64,000 bases of DNA from contig CAXXNS010000010.1 in NCBI GenBank assembly GCA_963666895.2, forward strand, positions 496,001-560,000, read 5' to 3'. This stretch comes from G963666895 sp963666895. Its GTDB lineage: Bacteria > Desulfobacterota > Desulfovibrionia > Desulfovibrionales > Desulfovibrionaceae. This document shows, piece by piece, positions 49,856 to 58,206 of this stretch. Position 1 is the stretch's first letter; each line of letters opens with the position of its first letter. The position numbers and the translations under genes were made by a program. A model generated the notes under the pieces. It saw only the letters and a program-made list of their open reading frames with translations, made no database searches and was not told the DNA's origin.

Positions 49856-52260
49856 GAGTTCTCCCCGCGGGACAGCCAGCGGACCACGGTCTCGGCCATC
49901 AGGGCCAGGTCCACGGGCTTGGACAGGTAGTCGTCCATGCCCTGCTTGAGGAAGCGTTCCCGGTCGCCTTTCATGGCGTAGGCGGTCAGGGCCACGATGG
50001 GCAGCCTCTTGCCCTTGTCCGTCTGCCGGATGAGGCGGGTGGCCTCCTCGCCGTCCATGCCCGGCATCTGGATGTCCATGAGCACCAGGTCGAAGTCCTC
50101 TTTGGCCACGGCCTCCACGGCTTCGGACCCGTCGGCCACGCAGACCACCTCGTATCCCCGACGCTTGAGGAAGTGGCGCACCGCGATCTGGTTGACCCGG
50201 TTGTCCTCGGCCACCAGGATGCGCCGGGAGACCTGGCTTTCCGGGAGCGGGGCCGGTTCCGGCTTGCGGACCGGCTCCGGGCTCGGGGCCCTGGCCGAGA
50301 TCATCACGGGCAGGCTCAGGCAGACCGTGGTTCCCTTGGACGGCTCGCTCTCGATGTGGATCTCGCCGTCCATGAGGTTGACCAGGTTCTTGACGATGGC
50401 CAGGCCCAGGCCCGCGCCTTCGCCCTTGCGGCTGCCGTTCTTGGCCCGCACAAAGACCTTGAACACCTCGTCCAGTTGGTCCTTGGCGATGCCTTCGCCC
50501 GTGTCCTCCACGCAGAACTGGAGTCTCCGGTGGTCGCCGGGCAGGGTGTGCAGCCGGGCACACAGTTGGATGTGGCCGGAATCCGTGTGTTTGAGCGCGT
50601 TGCTGACCAGGTTGGAGAGCACCTGGCGGATGCGGCCGCCGTCCCCCAGCACCGGGGGCAGGGGATCCGGGGTGCGTTTGGATTTCAGGGCCACGCCCTT
50701 TTGCCCGGCCAGGGGCCGGAACATGTCCATGACGTCCTGGACCAGGGCGCCCGGGTCCAGGGGCTCCAGGGCCAGCTCCATGTGCCCGGACTCCACGCGG
50801 GCCAGGTCGAGCACGTCGCCGACCACGGTCAGCAGGCTCTTTCCGGCCGACAGGGCCGCGTCCAGGTGCTTGGCCGGTTCCGGGGCCGTGGTTTCCTCGC
50901 GCACCAGCTGGAGCATGCTCAGCACTCCGGAGAGCGGAGTCCGGATTTCGTGGCTCATGCTGGCCAGGAACAGGCTCTTGGACTGGCTGGCCTCTTCGGC
51001 GGCCTCCTTGGCCCGGGCCAGGTCGTTCTCCAGGGCGTGGCGGTCCGTGACGTCGTCAAAGGCCCAGATCACGCCCCGGCCCAGCTCGTTGGGGTCCAGG
51101 GCCTTGAAATAGGAGCGGATCCAGACTCCGGAGCCGTCCCTTTTGCGCAGCCGTTCCTCGGTGGTGTGCCAGCCCTGCAGGCGCAGAGTGGAATAGCAGG
51201 CATGGCCCAGGGTTTCGTACCGCTTGCGGGAAAAATGGATGTTCAGGGTCTTGAGATTCTCCATCTCCTCGGGCCGGTAGCCGAAGATTTCCGCCCCGCG
51301 CGCGTTGATGCGCTGGAAGACCCGGTGCTTGAGCATGGCCACGCCCATGAGCGTGTTCTGGAACATGGCCTCCATCTCGGTCAGGGTCTTTTCGCGCTCC
51401 GCCTCCAGCTGCTTGCGTCGGGTCACGTCCCGGACAATGGCCACGAAGCCCAGGGGCTGGTCTTTGAATCCGGACAGGGCGGAGATGGTCACCTCGCCGG
51501 TGAAGGTCTGTCCGTCCTTCCTTCGCAGGGGCCACTCTCCGCGCCACAGTCCGGCCTCCTCCATGGATGCGTAGGCCGTGCGGCCGAACTCGGCCGCCTT
51601 TTCCAGGGAAAGATGCATTATTTCCGCGTGCTTGCCCACTACTTCGTTCCGGGCATAGCCGAACTGGATTTCCGCGGCCCGGTTGATGTCCACCAGGGTC
51701 CGGGAAATATCCAGGATGAGGATGGGATCGCCCGAAGCGCGGAACAGGGCCCGGAACCGCCGCTGTTCCTGCACCAGCTCGGCCTGCCTGTCGGCCAGCT
51801 CGGTGCGGGAGAAGCCCATGTTCGCCAGCAGGCCGACCAAGTGGCTGAAAAAGCCCATGACCCGGTCCATTTCCTTGGTGGTCAGTACCGGGACGTCCGA
51901 GGTGTCGATCTCGGATTCCGGGTTCTCGCGCAGCCGGAACAGGCAGACGTAGAGCACTCCGGTCAGTTCCCCGCCCACCCGCACCGGATACAGGGCGTAG
52001 GACAGGCCGCACCCGGCGTCCAGGACGCGGTAGCCGGTCTCGGGCAGGTTCTTCAAGATGTCGTTGTCCAGGCCTGGGCAGACCGGGCCGGACGGGCAGG
52101 TTTCCGACCGTTCCCGGCACTCTCCCGGTTCGCAGGACGCGGCCCGCAGCTTGCCGTGGGCGTCCACCAGGCCGGAGTGCAGCCCGGTCAGGCCGTGGAA
52201 TTGGATCAGCAGTTCCCGGATGCGCGCGGGGTCGAGGATGTCGTCAAGCTGGTAAGCCAT
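49852..52260 (-). CDS. Hybrid sensor histidine kinase with PocR and PAS domains
   Basis: The 802-residue kinase starts with a PocR ligand-binding domain (residues 8-160): LIQFHGLTGLHSGLVDAHGKL, cysteines at CEPGECRERSETCPSGPVCPG and AGCGLSYALYPV. Two PAS domains follow (165-285, 295-410), then HisKA SMSHEIRTPLSG with His near 441, ATPase boxes VLSNLVSNALKH, VEDTGEGIAKDQ and GAGLGLAIV, and a receiver with LVLMDIQMPGMDG and LSKPVD. PocR domains are thought to bind small hydrocarbon derivatives or to hold metal through their cysteines. It is the first gene of an operon with the sigma-54 activator. Confidence 0.93.
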   Translation of the reverse strand: MAYQLDDILDPARIRELLIQFHGLTGLHSGLVDAHGKLRAASCEPGECRERSETCPSGPVCPGLDNDILKNLPETGYRVLDAGCGLSYALYPVRVGGELTGVLYVCLFRLRENPESEIDTSDVPVLTTKEMDRVMGFFSHLVGLLANMGFSRTELADRQAELVQEQRRFRALFRASGDPILILDISRTLVDINRAAEIQFGYARNEVVGKHAEIMHLSLEKAAEFGRTAYASMEEAGLWRGEWPLRRKDGQTFTGEVTISALSGFKDQPLGFVAIVRDVTRRKQLEAEREKTLTEMEAMFQNTLMGVAMLKHRVFQRINARGAEIFGYRPEEMENLKTLNIHFSRKRYETLGHACYSTLRLQGWHTTEERLRKRDGSGVWIRSYFKALDPNELGRGVIWAFDDVTDRHALENDLARAKEAAEEASQSKSLFLASMSHEIRTPLSGVLSMLQLVREETTAPEPAKHLDAALSAGKSLLTVVGDVLDLARVESGHMELALEPLDPGALVQDVMDMFRPLAGQKGVALKSKRTPDPLPPVLGDGGRIRQVLSNLVSNALKHTDSGHIQLCARLHTLPGDHRRLQFCVEDTGEGIAKDQLDEVFKVFVRAKNGSRKGEGAGLGLAIVKNLVNLMDGEIHIESEPSKGTTVCLSLPVMISARAPSPEPVRKPEPAPLPESQVSRRILVAEDNRVNQIAVRHFLKRRGYEVVCVADGSEAVEAVAKEDFDLVLMDIQMPGMDGEEATRLIRQTDKGKRLPIVALTAYAMKGDRERFLKQGMDDYLSKPVDLALMAETVVRWLSRGENS

Positions 52261-52286
52261 AGGCAGGTCTTTGGTTGTGAGGGAGA

Positions 52287-52976
52287 ATGCTATACCAAAA
52301 GCCCGTTGCTGTCATTGGCCTAATCGACTACACCCGTGCCATGACGAACGGGCAACGGGCGTGGCGGATCGCGGAGATGGTGCTCCTGTTCATGGGGGCT
52401 CCCCTGCTCATCTATTTCGAGATACTGCCCGGGCCCAAGATTCCCTGGCTGGCCCTGTTCTCCCTGGGCTGCGCCCTGTGGCTGCTCCAGGACAAGGAGT
52501 ACGACAACCGCCGCTTCTACCGGTCCATGAACTCGCGGCACTACCTGCGGGTGATCCTGTTGCGGGGCGTGGCCGTGGCCGTGGCCATCCTGGGGTTCGT
52601 CCTGGTCCTGATTCCCGACAACCTGCTGGGCTTTCCGCTCCACCGGCCCTGGTTCTGGCTGATGGTCATGGTCCTGTACCCCGTGCTCTCGGCCTACCCC
52701 CAGGAGATCGCCTACCGGGCCTTCTTCTTCGCCCGCTATGCGCCTTTGTTCCGGTCCCAGACCGCGCTGATCCTGTGCAACGCCGCGGCCTTCTCCTTTC
52801 TGCACGTCATCTACGACAACCCCTGGGCCGTGATCCTGACCCTTCCCGCGGGCTGGCTCATGGCCCGCACCTACGCGGTCACCGGGTCCCTGCTTCTGGT
52901 CAGCCTGGAGCACGGCATCTACGGCTGCTTGAGCTTCACCCTGGGGTTGGGCAGGTTCTTTTACGAAGGACATTAA
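52287..52976 (+). CDS. CPBP-family intramembrane metalloprotease
   Basis: The 229-residue membrane protein has about six helices and the CPBP (Rce1-like) motifs: PQEIAYRAFFFARY near residue 137 (usually E-E-x-x-x-R; here Q-E), FLHVIYDNP with a metal His, and LEHGIYGCL with Glu-His near 212. Bacterial members act in bacteriocin self-immunity or membrane protein processing. The first start (ATG 52287) sits too near its GAGGGAGA site; an ATG at 52341 may be used and keeps all motifs. It diverges from the kinase operon with only 26 bases between. Confidence 0.8.
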   Translation: MLYQKPVAVIGLIDYTRAMTNGQRAWRIAEMVLLFMGAPLLIYFEILPGPKIPWLALFSLGCALWLLQDKEYDNRRFYRSMNSRHYLRVILLRGVAVAVAILGFVLVLIPDNLLGFPLHRPWFWLMVMVLYPVLSAYPQEIAYRAFFFARYAPLFRSQTALILCNAAAFSFLHVIYDNPWAVILTLPAGWLMARTYAVTGSLLLVSLEHGIYGCLSFTLGLGRFFYEGH

Positions 52977-53048
52977 GGAGCCGGGCTCCCAGGCTGTAGA
53001 CCGGTTCATTCCTGGCGTTACAATGAACAAGCATTTCCGGAGGTGGTC

Positions 53049-54479
53049 ATGACTTCATTGATGCTGCTCTTCGCCGTATTGTTTTTGTTTCCGGGAACGT
53101 CCCAGGCCGAATTGTTCGGTCTGTCGCCGGAAACCCTGACCGCGGGAACGGACGGCCTGCACCTGACCGTGTACGAGGAGGGCCGAGTCCTGGTGCGCGA
53201 CGTGCGTTTCCTGACGGTGCCTGTCAAGGGCGGGACAATGGCCGTACCCGGGGTGCCGACCGGCCTGGAGGCGGGCAGTCTCCATGTCCGTTCCCTGACC
53301 AGTCCGGACGGCTTCAAGATACTGGAAGCCGGCGTTCGGTCCGGGCTTGGTTCGGGCCGCGATCTGCTGGACCGCATGGTGGGTCGGACCCTGCGCGTTC
53401 GTCTGCCCGGAGACGGGGAGGCGGAACCGTCTCCCTGGCGGGAGGCCACGCTTCTAGTGGTCGGCGATCCTCCCGTGCTTAGGATGGCCGAGGGGGTCTA
53501 CATAGGCTCGGTGGAAGCCTGGCTGCTGCCCGAGGCCCCGGATACGGGGGCCTGCCCGCAGCTTTTTTTGACTGTGGAGAACAGCGGTCCGGCCGAACAG
53601 AAATTGGAGATCGCCTATTTGGTCCACGGCCTGTCCTGGCGTAGCGATTATCGCCTGGATTTGAACCCTGGCGGGGGACGCGGCCTGCTCTCGGCTTGGG
53701 CCACCCTGAAGAATGATCTGGATACGGGCTTTACCGATGCCCGTCTGACCCTGGTCAGTGGTCAGGTCAACCGAAATGAGCGCTACGAGAGCGCTTTGGC
53801 GCCAGCAAGCAAGGAGGTCTTTGCGTCCGCGGACGCGTCCGGCGGCATGACCCCGACGTCGGTTTTCGCCTACCATGTCTACGAGCCGGGACGTAGCCTG
53901 GATATGGGCCCGGGGGAAACCCGGCTGCTGCCCTTGTTGGAGGCCGCGGACGTGCGGGTGAAGCGTGAGTTGGTCAGCACCTTTGATGGTTTTTACATGA
54001 ATTCCACTTCGGCGCCCGTGTCTCAGGCTGTGGCCGTGCGCCTGACCGTGGCCAACGATTCGGGCAACAACCTGGGACTGCCCTTGCCTGCGGGAGCGGT
54101 CAAGGTTTTCCAGAAGCGCAAGCAGGGAGATTTCATACTGGTCGGCGAGGACCGCCTGGAGCACACGCCCAGGGGCAAGGATCTGGTTCTGGCGCCCGGC
54201 AACGCCTTTGACGTGTCCGTTGAGCGGATGCTCAAGGACTTTCAGCGTCAGGGCGAGAACGGCGCCCTCCAGACTTGGCAAATCACCTGCCTCAATGGTG
54301 GAGACGAAGCCGTGGACCTGTTTCTGGAGGACGTTTTGCCGGGCGAGTGGAAGATCGTCTCGGCCGACGCCGAGCACTCGCGCCAGGGTTCGCTCTTGCG
54401 CATCCCCCTGCGCTTGGGCGCGGGCGGCAGCGAGGGCAACAAGACCGTGGTCACCTACACGGTGTCGATCATTTATTGA
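53049..54479 (+). CDS. DUF4139 domain-containing secreted protein
   Basis: GGAGG stands five bases before the ATG at 53049. A signal peptide is cleaved after GTSQA (residue 18). The 476-residue protein has VYEEGRVLVRDVRFLTVP in the N-terminal strand, IAYLVHGLSWRSDYRLDLN and the TDARLTLVSGQVN stretch, then a beta-rich C-terminal half, as in DUF4139 proteins (mucoidy-inhibitor MuiA-like). Function unknown; periplasm or surface. It converges on the CAP gene with adjacent stops. Confidence 0.82.
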   Translation: MTSLMLLFAVLFLFPGTSQAELFGLSPETLTAGTDGLHLTVYEEGRVLVRDVRFLTVPVKGGTMAVPGVPTGLEAGSLHVRSLTSPDGFKILEAGVRSGLGSGRDLLDRMVGRTLRVRLPGDGEAEPSPWREATLLVVGDPPVLRMAEGVYIGSVEAWLLPEAPDTGACPQLFLTVENSGPAEQKLEIAYLVHGLSWRSDYRLDLNPGGGRGLLSAWATLKNDLDTGFTDARLTLVSGQVNRNERYESALAPASKEVFASADASGGMTPTSVFAYHVYEPGRSLDMGPGETRLLPLLEAADVRVKRELVSTFDGFYMNSTSAPVSQAVAVRLTVANDSGNNLGLPLPAGAVKVFQKRKQGDFILVGEDRLEHTPRGKDLVLAPGNAFDVSVERMLKDFQRQGENGALQTWQITCLNGGDEAVDLFLEDVLPGEWKIVSADAEHSRQGSLLRIPLRLGAGGSEGNKTVVTYTVSIIY

Positions 54480-54953
54480 TCAGCGGCAGGAGAGGTAGGC
54501 CACGTACCAGCCCACCCGGGCCATGCCCACCCGGTTGGTCTCGGGGTGGAGCAGGTTGGCCCTGTGCCCGGGCGAATCCATCCACAGGGCCACCACCCGG
54601 GCCGCGTCTCCCCGCGTCATGGCCACGTTTTCCACGCACAGCCGGTAGCCCGAGAGCTTGTACCGGGTCTCGAACCCGGCGTGGTCCACGGCCTCGCGCT
54701 TGGCCATGTCCGTGGCGTGGGCCAGGGCCAGGTCGGCCAGGGCCTGGTCCCACTCCAGGGGTTTGAACCCCTGCTCGGCCCGGGCCTTGTTGGCCGCCTT
54801 GAGCAGGGTCACCTCGAATTTTCCGGTTTCGGAGGAGCCCGGGAACCCGGGCTTGTCGCGGTAGGGCTCCGGGTCCAGGCCCAGGGAATGGGCAAGGCAG
54901 GAGGTGAGCAGTCCGGCCGCCAGGACCAGGCAGAGCAGGGCGCGGGGCCTCAC
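54480..54953 (-). CDS. CAP (SCP/PR1) domain lipoprotein
   Basis: The GTG start at 54953 follows GGGGAGG and overlaps the upstream stop (GTGA). The signal helix ends in LLTSC (Cys near 17), so a lipoprotein. The CAP domain has LLKAANKARAEQGFKPLEWDQALADLALAHATDMAKR, then HAGFETRY, the CRISP signature GYRLCVENVAMTRG and VVALWMDSPGHRANLLHPETNRVGMAR. Two His and two Glu form the CAP cavity. Bacterial CAP proteins bind ligands or act on the envelope, with a few acting as proteases. It forms an operon with the NlpC/P60 gene. Confidence 0.88.
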   Translation of the reverse strand: MRPRALLCLVLAAGLLTSCLAHSLGLDPEPYRDKPGFPGSSETGKFEVTLLKAANKARAEQGFKPLEWDQALADLALAHATDMAKREAVDHAGFETRYKLSGYRLCVENVAMTRGDAARVVALWMDSPGHRANLLHPETNRVGMARVGWYVAYLSCR

Positions 54954-56317
54954 GGGGCCTCCCCGAGCACGGTCATGGTGGTCAGGCCGCGCAGCAGGGA
55001 GCCCTGGGGCCAGACCACGTCCGGGTTGTCCTGGCCCGGCTCCAGGCCGGTGATGGCCGTGGCCCCGATGATCTTGCGGCCGGGCGGATAGTCCTTGCGG
55101 TCGGTCCTCAGGCCCCAGACCGTGTGCAGCACGGCCGGGCGGCCGCGGTACGGGCCCAGGTAGAGCAGGATGTGGCCCGGCTTGTAGAGCAGAGTGCGCA
55201 GGGGCTTGCCCTGGGCCAGGATTGTCCGGATCTTGGCCTCGTCGTCCAGCCCGGCCAGGGCGACGGTCCGTCCGGCCGCGGCCTGGGCCTTGGAGTTGCG
55301 GGGCAGGAAGATGCCGAAGTCCGCGAACAGGTCCATGAGCGTGGCCGAGCAGTCGCGGTTCAGGTACAGCCCGCCCCAGCCGTAGGGCTGGCCCATCATG
55401 GAGTCGGCCACGGAGGACACGGCGGCCGGGGTCAGGGGCACGGGAAAAGCGTAGACCGCGAGGTCCTCCGGCAGGGGCGCGGGCACCAGCACGGCATCGC
55501 CGTCCACCCCGCGCACGGGCAGGAGCATTTTCGGGCTGTCCGGGTCGTCCTGGTCGTGGAACGCGGGCAGGAGCATGCCCACCCGGCCCATGAACCGGAA
55601 CTGGCCGGTGTTGTCCACCAGGGGGATCAGGTCCCGGGTGACCGCCACCAGGGCGGTCTGCTCCATGGCCGTTACGGTCTCCTGGTCCACCCGGGCCAGG
55701 TCGGTCACGGGCATCCAGCCCGCGGCGAAGCGGCTCTCCACCAGGGCCCAGGCCCGGTCCGACGAGAGGTAGGCGACATACAGTGGGGTTCCGGCCCAGA
55801 CCGTGGAATTCTGCAGGTAGTCGAAGGGGAAGCCCTCGCCCGGGTCGCGCGGGTCGTAGAAGGCCGGATGCATGGTGGGCAGCAGTCGAAGGGAGCTGTT
55901 GGCCGTGGCCACGGCCGGCCAGTCCGCCTCCAGGGCCTTGTGCGGCCCGGCCAGCTCGCGCATCTGGTCGCGCCAGGTCTGGTCCAGGGGCAGGAGGTTT
56001 TCGCCGAACAGGGACTGGCGCGCCAGCATGGACAGGCCCCAGAACAGATCCTCCGGGGCGTGGGCCGGTTTGTCGCGGTGCCAGGGGCCGTAGTGCAGGA
56101 CCAGGAAGCGCTCGGCCAGCAGGGCCTGGTCCTGGGCCGGGATCAGGGGCTGGCCCGGTCCTTCGGGTGAGACCGTGGCCGCCAAGCGCTTCGCTGACTG
56201 CGGGTACTCCACCAGGTCGGACACCGGATCGAACCGGCCCGGCCGGGGGCAGGCGGTCAGGAGGAAGGCCGCAGCCAGCAAAAGCACGGCGGGAAGCAGG
56301 GGGCGTAGTCGGGACAT
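54950..56317 (-). CDS. NlpC/P60 peptidase lipoprotein with SH3 domain
   Basis: The ATG at 56317 follows CAGGAG. A signal helix ends in LLTAC (Cys 23). The 455-residue protein has an N-terminal N_NLPC_P60 helical region, an SH3b1-type barrel (residues 170-270, TVWAGTPLYVAYLSSDRAWALVESRFAAGWMPVTDL) and an NlpC/P60 domain (325-450) with the catalytic Cys in LNRDCSATLMDLFADFG and His in YKPGHILLYLG. Such enzymes cut gamma-D-Glu-diaminopimelate in peptidoglycan. Its stop overlaps the start of the CAP lipoprotein. Confidence 0.9.
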   Translation of the reverse strand: MSRLRPLLPAVLLLAAAFLLTACPRPGRFDPVSDLVEYPQSAKRLAATVSPEGPGQPLIPAQDQALLAERFLVLHYGPWHRDKPAHAPEDLFWGLSMLARQSLFGENLLPLDQTWRDQMRELAGPHKALEADWPAVATANSSLRLLPTMHPAFYDPRDPGEGFPFDYLQNSTVWAGTPLYVAYLSSDRAWALVESRFAAGWMPVTDLARVDQETVTAMEQTALVAVTRDLIPLVDNTGQFRFMGRVGMLLPAFHDQDDPDSPKMLLPVRGVDGDAVLVPAPLPEDLAVYAFPVPLTPAAVSSVADSMMGQPYGWGGLYLNRDCSATLMDLFADFGIFLPRNSKAQAAAGRTVALAGLDDEAKIRTILAQGKPLRTLLYKPGHILLYLGPYRGRPAVLHTVWGLRTDRKDYPPGRKIIGATAITGLEPGQDNPDVVWPQGSLLRGLTTMTVLGEAP

Positions 56318-56393
56318 GGCGGACTCCTGCCTTGGCATACACGGCCTGCGGCGCAAAGCGCAAGGCACTTTCCTCTTGTTTTGGTATTCCCAA

Positions 56394-56410
56394 ACCGGAA
56401 CATTTCCGGT
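56394..56410. promoter_or_regulatory. Inverted repeat ACCGGAA-CAT-TTCCGGT
   Basis: Seven-base perfect arms flank CAT in the 177-base space between the NlpC operon and the divergent 79-residue protein gene. It may be an operator shared by both directions. Confidence 0.5.
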
Positions 56411-56494
56411 ACGTTTGCCCAAAAATGTCCTGTCCGAAGGGTAAAAGGCTGGTTCCGGCAACCAACGCGGCGTGAACACGCCAGGGAGTGCATC

Positions 56495-56734
56495 ATGAAC
56501 TACACTGAGGCAGACCTTCCCCTGACTTTGCACCACGGAGAAATCCTGACCCTGCCCGACGGCACCACCGTTCGCTTCGAGAGCAACGGTGAAGCCAAGG
56601 ACATCATGCTCGGCGACTCCTGGACCCCGGCCATCACCCTGTTCCCGGCCAACGACTATTTTGTGGAAGCGGGCGGCAACAAATACAAGTGTACGGCCAC
56701 GTTCGAGGACGCTCTGGAGATCAGCAAGGTCTAG
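56495..56734 (+). CDS. 79-residue hypothetical protein
   Basis: AGGGAG lies at a normal distance from the ATG at 56495. The acidic protein is compact and beta-rich: PLTLHHGEILTLPDGTTVRFESNG, then ITLFPANDYFVEAGGNKYKC and ATFEDALEISKV. No signal peptide or membrane segment. Codon use matches the neighbours and the ribosome site is good, so I take it as real. Function not recognised. Confidence 0.65.
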   Translation: MNYTEADLPLTLHHGEILTLPDGTTVRFESNGEAKDIMLGDSWTPAITLFPANDYFVEAGGNKYKCTATFEDALEISKV

Positions 56735-56829
56735 GCGCGTTCCGTGGCGGGCCTGCCGCCGGGGTGGATGGAACGCGCCGCGCCGGCGGGCCGGACCCGC
56801 CGGTCTTGCCGTGCGCCCGCATCTGAACC

Positions 56830-58119
56830 ATGCCCGCAACCCGTCCTTTTTCCGAGTTCTTTCCTGACCGCGGGAGCCTGACCCGGCGGGGATTCCTGCG
56901 CGCTCTGGCCCTGGTCCCCGTGGCTTTGGCTGCTGGGGGCCGGGCATGGGCCGGGTCCATGCCGGAGTCCTGTTTTCGCGGCCGGGTCTGGCCCGGCGCG
57001 GGCCAGGCCGTGCTTGAGGACGGGCTGGTGTTCGTCCGGAACGGCCTGGTTCGGGACGTGGTTCGGGCCGAGCCGGAATTCCGAGTTCCGGAACACATCC
57101 AATGTTACGATTTCACAAGTGAATCGGGCGTCGTCACCCTGATGCCCGGTATCCTGGACGGCCATGTCCACAAGGCCTGGGACCCGGATGCGCGGCGCAG
57201 CCTGCTCCTGCGCGGGGTGACGGCCATGGGCGATCTGGCCGCGCCCCTGAATCGCCTGTCCCTGCTGGCCCAGGATCGGGATTCCCGGAACCGCCCCGCG
57301 GCCCGGGCTTCCTGGAGCGGCCCCATGCTCACCGCGCCCGGCGGCTACCCCGTGGACGCCTACGGCGCGCAATGGGCTCTGGAGGTGGATTCGCCCCGGG
57401 CGGCGGCCCGGGCCGTGGAACGCCTGGCCGGTCTGGGCGCGCGCATGGTCAAGCTCGGGTTCGAGCCCGGCCCCCACGGGCAAACCCCCATGCTCGGCCT
57501 GGAATCGGCCCGCGAGGCAGCGGCCCAGGCCCGGCAATTGGGCCTGGTGACTCGTTGCCACTGCCAGGACGCGGCCGGGCTGGAGCGGGCGCTGGATGTG
57601 GGCGTGGACGTGGTGGAGCACGTGCCGGACCGCTGGACGCTGGAGAATGGCGAAATTCGGCCCGTGTACGCAGGGAGCCTGGACGCTCTGGAGCCGAGCG
57701 GCCCCTTTGTGGAGCTGATCCGGCGTATGGCCGGGCAGGGCGTGGCTTGGACGCCGACCCTGACGGCCGGGGCCGAGCGGAGCTGGCTGGTCCGGGGCAT
57801 GCAGGCGGCCGTGGCCCTGTTCGCAGGGCTGGGCGGCCGGGTGGTCCTGGGCACGGACGCCGGGTTTTTGGGCATCGAGCCGGATATGCCGCACCGGGAA
57901 ATGAGGCTTCTGGCCGGGTGCGGCCTGAATCCGGAAAAGGTTCTGGCCGCGGCCACGGAGAACGCGGCCCTGGCCTGCGGGTTCCCCAACCTGGGGCGGC
58001 TGGCCGTGGGCAGGGAGGCCGACCTGGTGGCCGTGCGCGGCGACCCGCTGGGCGACCTGTCCGTGTTCATGGAGCCGGATCGTATGCTTCTGGCCGTGAG
58101 TCGGGGAAGAATCGCCTGA
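56830..58119 (+). CDS. Tat-exported amidohydrolase family protein
   Basis: The 429-residue protein has a Tat signal (SLTRRGFLRALALVPVALAAG; residues 16-36), so it is folded with its metal before export. The metal-dependent hydrolase fold is shown by GILDGHVHKAW (HxH), MVKLGFEPG (candidate metal-bridging Lys), RCHCQD and VVEHVPD (His), and LGTDAGFLGIEPDMPH (Asp). The C-terminal strand LGRLAVGREADLVAVRGDPLGD closes the beta-sandwich. It resembles imidazolonepropionase-like and prolidase-like members; the substrate is not known. No ribosome site is clear at 56830. Confidence 0.82.
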   Translation: MPATRPFSEFFPDRGSLTRRGFLRALALVPVALAAGGRAWAGSMPESCFRGRVWPGAGQAVLEDGLVFVRNGLVRDVVRAEPEFRVPEHIQCYDFTSESGVVTLMPGILDGHVHKAWDPDARRSLLLRGVTAMGDLAAPLNRLSLLAQDRDSRNRPAARASWSGPMLTAPGGYPVDAYGAQWALEVDSPRAAARAVERLAGLGARMVKLGFEPGPHGQTPMLGLESAREAAAQARQLGLVTRCHCQDAAGLERALDVGVDVVEHVPDRWTLENGEIRPVYAGSLDALEPSGPFVELIRRMAGQGVAWTPTLTAGAERSWLVRGMQAAVALFAGLGGRVVLGTDAGFLGIEPDMPHREMRLLAGCGLNPEKVLAAATENAALACGFPNLGRLAVGREADLVAVRGDPLGDLSVFMEPDRMLLAVSRGRIA

Positions 58120-58124
58120 TCGCC

Positions 58125-58153
58125 TTGTCATTTGTCCTGCCAGCCGATAATAA
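58125..58153 (+). promoter_or_regulatory. Sigma-70 promoter of the 863-residue protein gene
   Basis: TTGTCA at 58125-58130 and TAATAA at 58148-58153 are separated by exactly 17 bases. The predicted start lies about 45 bases before the GTG at 58207. Confidence 0.6.
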
Positions 58154-58206
58154 GATCAAAATAGTAGTGAATTATCCGGACCGCATGGTCCAGGCGGGGG
58201 GTTGTC

